From: Haladaptatus caseinilyticus
GTDB lineage: Archaea; Halobacteriota; Halobacteria; Halobacteriales; Haladaptataceae
Direction of reading: 5' to 3'
Length of the DNA stretch: 64,000 nt
Assembly (NCBI RefSeq): GCF_026248685.1
Contig: NZ_CP111036.1
Span: 124,001 to 188,000 of the forward strand
The position numbers and the translations under genes were made by a program. The notes under the pieces are model-generated. The model did not search any database, was not told where the DNA came from, and saw only the letters and a program-made list of their open reading frames with translations. This document shows, in pieces, positions 57,121 to 64,000 of this stretch (position 1 is the stretch's first letter; the number at the start of each line of letters is the position of its first letter).

Positions 57121-57126
57121 ATAAAA
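57121..57126 (-). promoter_or_regulatory. TATA-box candidate for psmB
   Basis: On the minus strand, TTTTAT ends 27 bases before the ATG at 57094. The spacing predicts a leaderless psmB message. Confidence 0.55.
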
Positions 57127-57185
57127 CCAACCCTTTCGGGTGTGCGACTGGGTGACAAAACGGCTGGTGAAAAGGCAGGGCGGTA

Positions 57186-57344
57186 TTACGGCCGTGGTTC
57201 TATAGATTCGTCATATGCATTCGAGATGAACTCCATTATGCGGTGCATCGGGAACGGCACTCCCACTCGTCGGGCCATGACAGCCACTGGGAGCAGGAGG
57301 ATTCCGGTCAAGACGCTCATCTGGTACAGGGCAAACAGCGTCAT
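57186..57344 (-). CDS. 52-residue conserved membrane protein
   Basis: From MTLFALYQMSVLTGILLLPV, one membrane helix and then an amphipathic part (ARRVGVPFPMHRIMEFISNA). I believe similar small proteins recur in haloarchaeal genomes, but the role is unknown. It lies upstream of psmB on the same strand with a 91-base gap that contains the psmB TATA, so it is probably separately transcribed. Confidence 0.62.
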   Translation of the reverse strand: MTLFALYQMSVLTGILLLPVAVMARRVGVPFPMHRIMEFISNAYDESIEPRP

Positions 57345-57398
57345 GCGTCGTAGCGGTGCGAACATCTGGTACCTCACGCGTGGCTGAGCTACACCAAT

Positions 57399-57412
57399 AT
57401 AAAAGCTTTTAT
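57399..57412. promoter_or_regulatory. 14-bp perfect palindrome in a divergent promoter region
   Basis: ATAAAAGCTTTTAT is its own reverse complement and lies in an AT-rich block between the small membrane gene and the HTH_10 regulator. It could be a shared TATA region or an operator for the adjacent regulator. Confidence 0.45.
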
Positions 57413-57638
57413 GCCATATTTAATTCATAATTATTTAACCCAGTCCAAATAACCCCGCGCCGTCTTCCGATTCAACTACGATTGTTCGCTGAACAACTGG
57501 GGATGGATTCGACGGCGTATCGTCGTCAGAACTGGATTTCCAACGCCGCCAATACGCGTAAGTTATAGACATTATCAGCGTGTCTTGCGCACCATATCGG
57601 CCCGAAGGGTTGATACATCCCAACACCGACCACGAACT

Positions 57639-58274
57639 GTGAACATCGTGGTTGAAATCCAACTTCCGACCGATGGATTCGCACTCGGTGAGTTGGTCTC
57701 CACGCGTCTCGACATTCGTATCGAACTGGAGCGCATCGTTCCCACGGGTGAAGGAACGATGCCGTTTTTCTGGGTGCTCGGAGACGACCCGTCGTTCGTT
57801 ACAGATGTCCCTTCCAGGGTCACGACTATCGATTCCGTCGAAATGATCAGTGAAACTGAAACTGGTGCCCTTTGTCGAGCGGAGTGGTCCGATGAAGATG
57901 ATATCCACGCGATACTCGTCAGGCAGGGTGCGACCCTTCTTCACGCCGAAGGAAACTGCGACGGGTGGCTTTTCCGCATCAGGTTTCCCGACCACGAATG
58001 CGCGAGCCGATTCAGAGAGGCATGTGACGAGGCATCGATTTCGTATGAAGTCCGGCGAATCGATTCCCTTCCGGAACTTCGAGTGAAACAGTACGACCTC
58101 ACCGACGAACAGCGAGAGGCACTCGTGACCGCGTTCGAATCCGGCTACTTTCGTGTCCCGCGTGAAACGTCACTGTCGGAACTCGCGGAGTCACTCGATA
58201 TTTCCCCGCAAGCCGCATCGGGTCGGCTTCGACGAGGACTGGACCGAGTGCTCGATTCGACGCTTTTCCCCTAA
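57639..58274 (+). CDS. Bacterio-opsin-activator family (HTH_10) regulator without sensor domain
   Basis: 211 residues from a GTG start (VNIVVEIQLPTDGFALGEL). The N-terminal part is the beta-rich bacterio-opsin-activator domain (LERIVPTGEGTMPFFWVLGD); the HTH_10 is at about 155-211 (YDLTDEQREALVTAFESGYF, then LSELAESLDISPQAASGRLR). It has no PAS or GAF sensor. Such small factors are abundant in haloarchaea. A HalOD1 gene follows on the same strand. The ORF is open upstream to 57585 with an alternative ATG. Confidence 0.9.
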   Translation: MNIVVEIQLPTDGFALGELVSTRLDIRIELERIVPTGEGTMPFFWVLGDDPSFVTDVPSRVTTIDSVEMISETETGALCRAEWSDEDDIHAILVRQGATLLHAEGNCDGWLFRIRFPDHECASRFREACDEASISYEVRRIDSLPELRVKQYDLTDEQREALVTAFESGYFRVPRETSLSELAESLDISPQAASGRLRRGLDRVLDSTLFP

Positions 58275-58310
58275 GCGAAACGACAAACCCATTCGGGGGG
58301 TAATAAAGAC

Positions 58311-58349
58311 GTGAACCAGTAAACCCCAAGGAATCAACCCGTGGTTCAC
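58311..58349. promoter_or_regulatory. Inverted repeat upstream of the HalOD1 gene
   Basis: GTGAACCA (58311-58318) and TGGTTCAC (58342-58349) are exact complements 23 bases apart, 60 bases before the HalOD1 start. Operator or leader hairpin; unproven. Confidence 0.35.
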
Positions 58350-58405
58350 AACTTCCTACACTGTGCAGTTACGAACTTCCACCCCACAAATTCATCGTTT
58401 CAAAG

Positions 58406-58708
58406 GTGTTCGGAATGTGTAGAGAACCGCGTGATGAGCACCAAACGAGTGAAAGAGAGATCTTGCACGAAACGGAACACGACGACGGTCCCATTGCGAA
58501 GAAGGTCATCACCGCGATTGCGACGGTGTCAGACGATTCACCGACCGAGTTAGAACCCCTCTACGAGAGTGTCAGTCCGGATGCATTGGAGGATCTCTTC
58601 GACCGACCGTCCCACGCCCGTGTCCCGACGCGAGTCGAATTTCGACACGAGGGGTTCGAAATCGTCGTTCACCGTGACGGGCGAATCATCATCTATGATC
58701 CCCCTTGA
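58406..58708 (+). CDS. HalOD1 output-domain protein
   Basis: About 100 residues. The HalOD1 domain spans about 30-100: KKVITAIATVSDDSPTELEP, YESVSPDALEDLFDRP and a closing strand FEIVVHRDGRIIIYDP. The start is a GTG at 58406 or an ATG three codons later; both give nearly the same protein. It follows the HTH_10 regulator on the same strand and parallels the HTH_10-DUF7344-HalOD1 set at 30-33 kb. Confidence 0.82.
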   Translation: MFGMCREPRDEHQTSEREILHETEHDDGPIAKKVITAIATVSDDSPTELEPLYESVSPDALEDLFDRPSHARVPTRVEFRHEGFEIVVHRDGRIIIYDPP

Positions 58709-58748
58709 GCCGGCACGCTTTTGCTCACGTTTGGCGTAGACCATTGCT

Positions 58749-58946
58749 ATGCCCGACAAACAGTACGACGTGTACCTCGTTCCGTCCGGCAAGCGTGGGG
58801 GAGAACAGAACATCGTTTCACCTGTCGAGGGAAACGATTTGGAGTTCTACGACACTGGGGTCTGGTTACGGCGAAAAGGGGGGCGGAACTTCTTCCCGTA
58901 CGAACAGATACGAACGATTCGGGAACACGACGGCGAGAGACCGTAG
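58749..58946 (+). CDS. 65-residue small protein of unknown function
   Basis: MPDKQYDVYLVPSGKRGGEQ, then a beta-rich part (LEFYDTGVWLRRKGGRNFFP) with mixed charge. It abuts the convergent adenine deaminase gene exactly. Codon use is good. The fold may be a small beta-barrel (SH3- or PH-like) but I do not recognise it. Confidence 0.65.
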   Translation: MPDKQYDVYLVPSGKRGGEQNIVSPVEGNDLEFYDTGVWLRRKGGRNFFPYEQIRTIREHDGERP

Positions 58947-60656
58947 TTATACGGTTTCGAGACCGACTACTTCGCGAGCGAAAATGTCGGCATAGCCCGA
59001 CGGCGTCATTTTGAGGGACGGAACACCGGGGAACGTGAGCGTCTGCACCGCGAGCATCGGCCGTTCGACGTTTGCTCCGAGGCTTCGCAGGGCGCTTTCT
59101 ACGGCATCGTACAGTTTTGCCGTTTCCTCGACTTCGAGGTCCGAACAGACACCCGCGACTCGCGTGGGGAGCTCAGCAACGACCTCACCGTTTCTAACGA
59201 CTGCCCATCCGCCGCCCATCTCGTTGACGTGCGTGACGGCACGACGAAGGTCGTCACCGCTGCCGACCGCTAGCACCCCCGGCGTTTCCCAGACGACGCT
59301 GGTCGCGACTGCCCCTTCGAACGCGCCATACCCCGTCAGGAATCCAGTGAACCCGGCACCGTCGCCCTCCGGATGCCGGTCGAGCATGGTGACTTTCAAC
59401 AGTTCCTCATCCGGAACGGCCACGAGTTCGCCGTCTTGGACCGGCGGGGAGACCGTGGTCTGTCCCGAGAGCAACCCTTCCCGATATTCGATTGCGCGAA
59501 CCGGTTCGTCGATAGCGGACACTCGGAACTGGTCAGAGTCGGTGCTGACGTTGACGCTGTCGTAGAAGTGTTCCGGATATTCGTAGGAACGTGGTGCGAC
59601 ATTCATCTCGTGGTTGTTGTAGACGACTTCACCGCCATTGATAACGGTCGTGACGTTGACGGTCTCCAAATCGTCGATGAGAACGATATCAGCGATGTTG
59701 CCTGGTGCGAGCGAGCCGAGGTTCCGCAGGCCGAAATGACGGGCCGGGTTGAGGGTTGCCATCCGAATCGCGTCGGCGGGTGGAATCCCCTCCTCGATAG
59801 CCCGGCGGACGACCACATCCATGTACCCTTCACGAATGAGTTCGCGGGGCCACATGCCGTCGGTCGAGAGCGATATTTCTTCGGCACCGATTTCCTCGTA
59901 TGCCTCGCCGACCGCGGCCATATCGTCTCGAATCGAACCGCATCGACCGATCGCGTGAATCCCGTTTTCCACCCGCTCGATGATTTCCTCCCCGCTGATT
60001 GCCTCGTGGTCGTCGTCGATGATGGACGCAAACGCCTGCAATTTCTCCCCCGAACAGCCTGCGGCGTGTCCCGAGACGGTTTTTCCGACCTGTTCCGCCC
60101 GGTCGTATAGGGATTCTGCGGGCGTGTCGCGACCCACTGCGTGAATCCAATCCGTTTCCCCGACCCCGACGATTCGGGCGTCATCTAGCAGATTTGCGAG
60201 TGACTCGGAATCGCCATGCGCCGGTCGGAACGTATCGATGAGCGGCTGGGGTGGGACGGTGGCGAACACCCGAATCGGGAGATACGATGTCGCGGCGAGC
60301 ATCTGCTCTACCCCTTCCGGGCCGAACATCGGACCGAAGCCGGTCACCTCCGTTACGACGGTCGTCGTCCCGCCTTCGAGCGCGTAGTGGTAGGCGTTCT
60401 CGAACGTCTGGTGGAGGTCGATATGTGTGTGCGCGTCGATGAATCCCGGGGAGACGACCCGGTCGCTGGCGTTGATGACTTTCGTGTCGTCGCCGATCGC
60501 ATCCGTCCCATCCTCCGGAAGTGCGGCGACACGGTTGTTGGTGATGAGCACGTCACGAGCTTGGAACTCGCCGGGTTCGGGAAGCAGTACGCGCCCGTTT
60601 CGAATCACGAGGTCTGCGGGTTCGTCGCCGAGCGCGACCGGTTGCAGGTCGTTCAT
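58947..60656 (-). CDS. ade: Adenine deaminase
   Basis: Amidohydrolase-superfamily enzyme that turns adenine into hypoxanthine and ammonia. Metal ligands H76/H78 are in FIDAHTHIDLHQT. Later blocks are VSGHAAGCSGEKLQAF, STDGMWPRELIREGYMDVVV with the catalytic Asp, and the family C-terminal domain (GFLTGYGAFEGAVATSVVWE). 569 residues, normal for archaeal/bacterial Ade. Its start overlaps the stop of the MBL gene (ATGA), so both come from one message. Guanine or another aminopurine as substrate cannot be excluded. Confidence 0.93.
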   Translation of the reverse strand: MNDLQPVALGDEPADLVIRNGRVLLPEPGEFQARDVLITNNRVAALPEDGTDAIGDDTKVINASDRVVSPGFIDAHTHIDLHQTFENAYHYALEGGTTTVVTEVTGFGPMFGPEGVEQMLAATSYLPIRVFATVPPQPLIDTFRPAHGDSESLANLLDDARIVGVGETDWIHAVGRDTPAESLYDRAEQVGKTVSGHAAGCSGEKLQAFASIIDDDHEAISGEEIIERVENGIHAIGRCGSIRDDMAAVGEAYEEIGAEEISLSTDGMWPRELIREGYMDVVVRRAIEEGIPPADAIRMATLNPARHFGLRNLGSLAPGNIADIVLIDDLETVNVTTVINGGEVVYNNHEMNVAPRSYEYPEHFYDSVNVSTDSDQFRVSAIDEPVRAIEYREGLLSGQTTVSPPVQDGELVAVPDEELLKVTMLDRHPEGDGAGFTGFLTGYGAFEGAVATSVVWETPGVLAVGSGDDLRRAVTHVNEMGGGWAVVRNGEVVAELPTRVAGVCSDLEVEETAKLYDAVESALRSLGANVERPMLAVQTLTFPGVPSLKMTPSGYADIFAREVVGLETV

Positions 60657-61606
60657 GCTGATACCTCTTCGTACATCACGACGCCCCCTTGTTCCTGTCG
60701 TTCTACCTCGCCGCGCTCTTCGAGCACGTCGAGGTGCCCGATCGCTTCGCTCATAGCCGGAAAATACTCCGTCGCAGGCAGGTCGTCGAACAGGGAGGAC
60801 ATTACGTCGAACGCCGTCGTCGGCCCATCGACGAGACCGAGAACGTTCTCGGTTCGGTCCTCGTGTGCGTCCAGTATTTCCCCGATTCGCCGCTCGGGGT
60901 CCGTGATTTCCTCGCGGTGCCCCGGGAAGATGTGATCGAGTCCGTGTTCACGGAGGTTTGAGAGGGAGCGGTTGAACGCCGGAAGAACGCGGGGACGACT
61001 GCCGCCCGTTTCCATCGGCGGTTGGAGAAGCGGGTTTGGCGTAATATCGGCGAGGACGTGGTCGCCGACGATCGCTTTCGACTCAGTCCCCGTTTCGAAC
61101 GTAAAGATGGTCTCGCCAGGGGCGTGTCCCTGTACCGACTCCGCGGTCAGTTCGGTCCCGTCGACGGTTACCGAATCGCCGTCACCGAGTTCGTAGTCGG
61201 TTTCGACGCCGGGAGAAACGGAGAGATATGCTTCAGGAAGGTTCGTCACCGTTTCCGCGGTCGTCCTCGCCATCCCGTTTTTGTCGAAAAAATCGGCGAA
61301 GTAGGACTGTTCGTACTCCAGTCGGGATGCGAAATCACGAATTATCGTCGCTGTGTCGTGGCTCGCGATGACGCGCGCACCTGCTTCTCGGAGGCGTGCG
61401 GCCAACCCGAAATGGTCCGGGTGTGGATGCGTGATGAGCACTTGGTCTATCTCCGTCGGTCCAACCCCATGTCGTTCTAACCCCTCTAGCAGTGCGGTCC
61501 ATGCCTCCTCACTCCCCGGCCCCGGATCGACCAGCGTTCGCCCGGCGAGATAGGCGTTCACCGGACCGATTTGGAACGGCGTCGGAATCGAAAGCCGCGT
61601 GAACAT
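60653..61606 (-). CDS. MBL-fold metallo-hydrolase with C-terminal winged-helix-like domain
   Basis: 317 residues. The zinc motif is THPHPDHFG at 59-66; further ligands are in VQGHAPGETIF and FPGHREEITD. The last 90 residues are a helical/winged domain typical of LACTB2-like or glyoxalase-II-like hydrolases (TTAFDVMSSLFDDLP, LDVLEERGEVERQEQG). Upstream and translationally coupled to ade. Substrate unknown; the pairing hints at nucleobase or nucleotide salvage but could be coincidental. Confidence 0.9.
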   Translation of the reverse strand: MFTRLSIPTPFQIGPVNAYLAGRTLVDPGPGSEEAWTALLEGLERHGVGPTEIDQVLITHPHPDHFGLAARLREAGARVIASHDTATIIRDFASRLEYEQSYFADFFDKNGMARTTAETVTNLPEAYLSVSPGVETDYELGDGDSVTVDGTELTAESVQGHAPGETIFTFETGTESKAIVGDHVLADITPNPLLQPPMETGGSRPRVLPAFNRSLSNLREHGLDHIFPGHREEITDPERRIGEILDAHEDRTENVLGLVDGPTTAFDVMSSLFDDLPATEYFPAMSEAIGHLDVLEERGEVERQEQGGVVMYEEVSA

Positions 61607-61718
61607 ACACCCGTGATTTGTTTGCCCGGGATAATACCGTTTTTGAACGACCGTTCGTCCGTAATCTGACGCAACGATTTTATTTGTTGCTCACGTAAGG
61701 ACACGATTGGGGAGTGCG

Positions 61719-61970
61719 ATGAACAAGCATTTCAAAGACGCGTGGTACTATCTCAGACGGTCGGGGAATCATCTCAAACGTGGTGTTCGAGCGGAATTTC
61801 AAACCGGGAAGCGAAAGATTCGAGCGAGGACGGGTGAGGAGCGACCTTCAGAATCGGAAGCGACACGTCGAGAGAAAATGCGCACGAATGTCCGAGAAGT
61901 GGAACGGAAAGTCAAACGACGGTCGCGTGATGCCGTGAAAGACGCCCGAAAGCGCATCCGAATGAGCTAG
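61719..61970 (+). CDS. DUF7553-type small basic protein
   Basis: 83 residues from MNKHFKDAWYYLRRSGNHLK, matching the small haloarchaeal family whose members begin MNKHFxDAxYYL. Here the rest is strikingly basic (TRREKMRTNVREVERKVKRR; DARKRIRMS), which is unusual in a proteome this acidic. It may bind nucleic acid or a membrane. The ATG at 61707 adds four residues. Isolated between the MBL gene and a convergent beta-helix gene. Confidence 0.75.
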   Translation: MNKHFKDAWYYLRRSGNHLKRGVRAEFQTGKRKIRARTGEERPSESEATRREKMRTNVREVERKVKRRSRDAVKDARKRIRMS

Positions 61971-61998
61971 GTACGATTCGACCACTCCCCTGATTCCG

Positions 61999-63303
61999 TC
62001 AGGGGTCGAAGCCAACACAGTCACAATCGATGAAGTCGTTGCCCTCGATCCGGGGCGACGCCGCATTTTTTCGGTCGACGTCTACGCGCCCGCGAAACGT
62101 CGAATTTCGGAGTTCGACGCCGTCTCCTTTGACGAGCACCGTCGTTCTGTCGGCCGCGTCGTGAATTGCGGTGACACCGTCGAAGACGATTCCGGGGGCG
62201 ACGAGATTGATTCCGTTTCTGTTTTCCTCACCGGAGTGAAACGCGAGGCGGCAGTTCCGAAGCGTCGTCCCCTCACGCCAGATTTCGGCACCGTAGGCGT
62301 GTTTCGACCCATCTCCCCAGTCGTCCAACTCGACCCCGTCCAACAGCACCGAACCATCCCCATCGTTGACTTTGAGCGCCCGCGACGATGACTTGCAGTC
62401 GATTTTCAGATCGTGTACACGGGCCGACTCGCTCGACACACGCAAGCCGTCGTTGTCACAGTTCGGCAACCATATCTCGCCGTCGGACACTTGGACATTG
62501 CCGTCCTGCAACCACAGACCACACCCGGTGTATTCGGTCTCGTCCATCTCGATTCGAACGTCGCGGGCGACGTCACCGTCACCCAGCCGTAAGTTCGCGT
62601 TTCCGTTGTCCTTCCAGAGACCACCGTCCACGATACACGGACCGTCCCCACCGGCCAAATAGCCGCCGTTGTTGACCCACCCCTCCACGTGGCAGTCCCG
62701 GAAGGTCAGCTCCCCGCGATGGTCGTCGGTCACGCTGACGCCGATGGGATGGCTCGTCTGCGAATCGACTGCGGACTGGTCGGGATACGTGTCGGGGCGA
62801 AAATCACACCCATCCGGAAGCGAGACGGACACGGTTCCCGACCCGTCGGGGTGCGTCACCGCCGCGTAAATCGCGCCGAGCGCTCCCTTACCCGCGGATG
62901 CACACTCCCCCTCGATAGCAACGTTCTCGAGTCGAAGGTCGTGACTCGCCCGTGCCGAAACCGCCTGCGAACCGACCCCCTCCGCGGTCATATCGAAAGT
63001 CAGGTTCCTGACTTCGACCGACTCGGCGGACGTTTCGGGATTCGCGCCCCATCCCCCACCCACGTCCAGACCGTACTGTTGGCCGGGGTCGGTCACGACC
63101 AGCGTGGCGTGTGGATCCCCCATGATAGCGATCGCCTTGCAGTCGTTGTGCTCGAACCGACCGTCGAGGTGGTAGCGTCCCTCGGGGAGGACGAACTTCG
63201 TCCGTGCTCCCGCGTGTTCGCTGAGGACGCGATTCAGCGGCTTTTCGGCGTTCTGAACGCCGGGTGCTACCTCGGCGACGTTCACCACGTTCCAGTCGGT
63301 CAT
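61999..63303 (-). CDS. Right-handed parallel beta-helix protein
   Basis: 434 residues from MTDWNVVNVAEVAPGVQNAE. Repeats of about 22-25 residues with the pattern V-x-I/L-x-N/D (VEVRNLTFDM, LRLENVAIEG, LTFRDCHVEG, SVLLDGVELDD) point to a pectate-lyase or NosD-like beta-helix. Cys are spread through the turns. There is no signal peptide from this start, so it may be cytoplasmic or secreted by another path. The longer start at 63390 is not credible. Substrate unknown. Confidence 0.78.
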   Translation of the reverse strand: MTDWNVVNVAEVAPGVQNAEKPLNRVLSEHAGARTKFVLPEGRYHLDGRFEHNDCKAIAIMGDPHATLVVTDPGQQYGLDVGGGWGANPETSAESVEVRNLTFDMTAEGVGSQAVSARASHDLRLENVAIEGECASAGKGALGAIYAAVTHPDGSGTVSVSLPDGCDFRPDTYPDQSAVDSQTSHPIGVSVTDDHRGELTFRDCHVEGWVNNGGYLAGGDGPCIVDGGLWKDNGNANLRLGDGDVARDVRIEMDETEYTGCGLWLQDGNVQVSDGEIWLPNCDNDGLRVSSESARVHDLKIDCKSSSRALKVNDGDGSVLLDGVELDDWGDGSKHAYGAEIWREGTTLRNCRLAFHSGEENRNGINLVAPGIVFDGVTAIHDAADRTTVLVKGDGVELRNSTFRGRVDVDRKNAASPRIEGNDFIDCDCVGFDP

Positions 63304-63397
63304 GGTCGGGACTCGGCATTCGCCGGTCTTGGTCGTGGTGGCCGCCCGCTGTCGAAAGCAAGCCTTAAGTCTTGGGCAGGGAAACGACAAGATGCAC

Positions 63398-63472
63398 GGG
63401 TCGGTAGTCTAGTCCGGTTATGACAGCTCCTTCACACGGAGCAGATCGGCAGTTCGAATCTGCCCCGACCCA
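63398..63472 (+). tRNA. tRNA-Val (anticodon CAC)
   Basis: A 75-base cloverleaf. Acceptor GGGTCGG pairs with CCGACCC; the anticodon arm is GCTCC-TTCACAC-GGAGC with anticodon CAC at 63433-63435, which reads GUG; the T-arm is GGCAG-TTCGAAT-CTGCC. The discriminator is A and CCA is not encoded. No intron. It lies between two beta-helix protein genes. Confidence 0.96.
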
Positions 63473-63625
63473 CTGTTTCTGTCGTGACGTCTCCGTAAAT
63501 GGTGTGTGCACCCTGCTTGCGCTCCAGTGAGCCACGAGGTCGGATGGAGGGCTGTTCGAACGAAGGACGGGACACGGTCCTGTCTTGGCAACAACTCACA
63601 AACGCCAGCTCCGCGTGTGTCCCTC

Positions 63626-64000
63626 ATGGAGATTTTCCGATGGGGCGTTCCCGTGGTCGTTCTCGGACTCGTCGTCGTTTCCGCCGTCGCTCCGGGAGTC
63701 TCGGGGGCGGTTTACTCGCCTCCCGCGGAAGAATCCACGCCGATCGACACCTGCACGACGATTGCGGGGTCCGGCCACTACGTTCTCACCCACGATATCG
63801 AATCCCGCACGAACACATGTGTTCGAGTGACTGCCGACGATGTCGTCGTCTCGGGGAGGGGCCACAGCATCGACGGTGGCGTATTCCGGGAGAACACGAC
63901 CGGTATCGTGGTGACGGGCTCCAACGTCACCGTCCGGAACCTCTCGGTCCGCCAGTGGACGTTCGGAATTCGGTACGAGTCCGCGCCGAACGGGTCCGTC
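63626..64000 (+). CDS. Secreted beta-helix (NosD-like) protein, N-terminal part, cut by window end
   Basis: From ATG 63626 the frame stays open to the window end (125 codons seen). A signal peptide (FRWGVPVVVLGLVVVSAVAP) is followed by a mature part starting TPIDTCTTIAGSGHYVLTHD. Then come the first beta-helix rungs (DDVVVSGRGHSIDGG, GIVVTGSNVTVRNLSV). This is the start of a NosD/pectate-lyase-like extracellular protein. Several N-x-T/S sites (ENTTG, SNVTV) suggest glycosylation. The rest lies outside the window. Confidence 0.82.
   Translation, partial: MEIFRWGVPVVVLGLVVVSAVAPGVSGAVYSPPAEESTPIDTCTTIAGSGHYVLTHDIESRTNTCVRVTADDVVVSGRGHSIDGGVFRENTTGIVVTGSNVTVRNLSVRQWTFGIRYESAPNGSV

Overview
The window comes from a halophilic archaeon (class Halobacteria). 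Nearly every real product is rich in Asp/Glu. Exported proteins carry twin-arginine (Tat) signals ending in a lipobox Cys. Several families restricted to haloarchaea are present: HalOD1, HEWD, DUF7344, DUF7553 and bacterio-opsin-activator (HTH_10) regulators. DNA gyrase and topoisomerase VI lie side by side. The genus cannot be fixed from sequence alone; Haladaptatus or a relative is a guess. The order aglB - glp genes - proteasome beta - DNA ligase - top6/gyr recalls, from memory, the Haloferax volcanii chromosome, so this looks like core chromosome rather than an island.

Layout. 0-2.3 kb: 3' end of an AglB-type oligosaccharyltransferase, a DUF368 membrane protein, a 38-residue zinc ribbon and a small winged-helix protein. 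2.4-10.9 kb: glycerol catabolism. glpABC (glycerol-3-phosphate dehydrogenase) reads leftward; glpK and a GlpX-type membrane protein read rightward; a Cdc6/Orc1-like AAA+ gene sits between them. 11-18.6 kb: housekeeping and accessory genes (phosphoglycolate phosphatase, HEWD-cutA-mini-membrane operon, an orphan peptide-binding lipoprotein, a PEBP protein with a damaged export signal, GNAT, EthD, TspO, Gfo/Idh/MocA, YlbF), plus a decayed low-molecular-weight phosphatase. 18.8-29.3 kb: a frameshifted membrane gene, dph2, two stand-alone MaoC hotdog proteins, a secreted lipase-like hydrolase, lipoproteins, a METTL5-like methyltransferase with a palindromic insert, a rhomboid protease and a Thr-rich surface protein with two DUF4397 domains.

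29.3-41 kb: Nudix, thioesterase, three successive haloarchaeal signal-output genes (PAS-GAF-HTH_10, DUF7344, HalOD1), a TraB/PrgY membrane protein translationally coupled to an M50 site-2-protease-like protein, purM, XRE-CBS regulator, UPF0212, GNAT, a C2H2-finger/TM protein beside a polytopic membrane protein, and a winged-helix regulator divergent from arginase. 42.3-50.8 kb: gyrBA leftward and top6BA rightward from a 533-bp gap. 50.8-64 kb: zinc-ribbon membrane protein, two MBL-fold hydrolases, ATP-dependent DNA ligase, a GCS2 ligase-like enzyme, proteasome beta, another HTH_10 regulator and HalOD1 protein, an adenine deaminase-MBL operon, a basic DUF7553 protein, tRNA-Val(CAC), and two beta-helix proteins (the last cut by the window end).

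No CRISPR array, rRNA, prophage or intact insertion sequence was seen. The least ordinary items are a perfect 26-bp palindrome in the methyltransferase gene, the compensated frameshifts that destroyed the PEBP lipoprotein signal, two decayed genes, the basic tail of the DUF4397 protein, the TraB-M50 pair and the glycerol locus split by a Cdc6-like gene. None amounts to a demonstrated new system.
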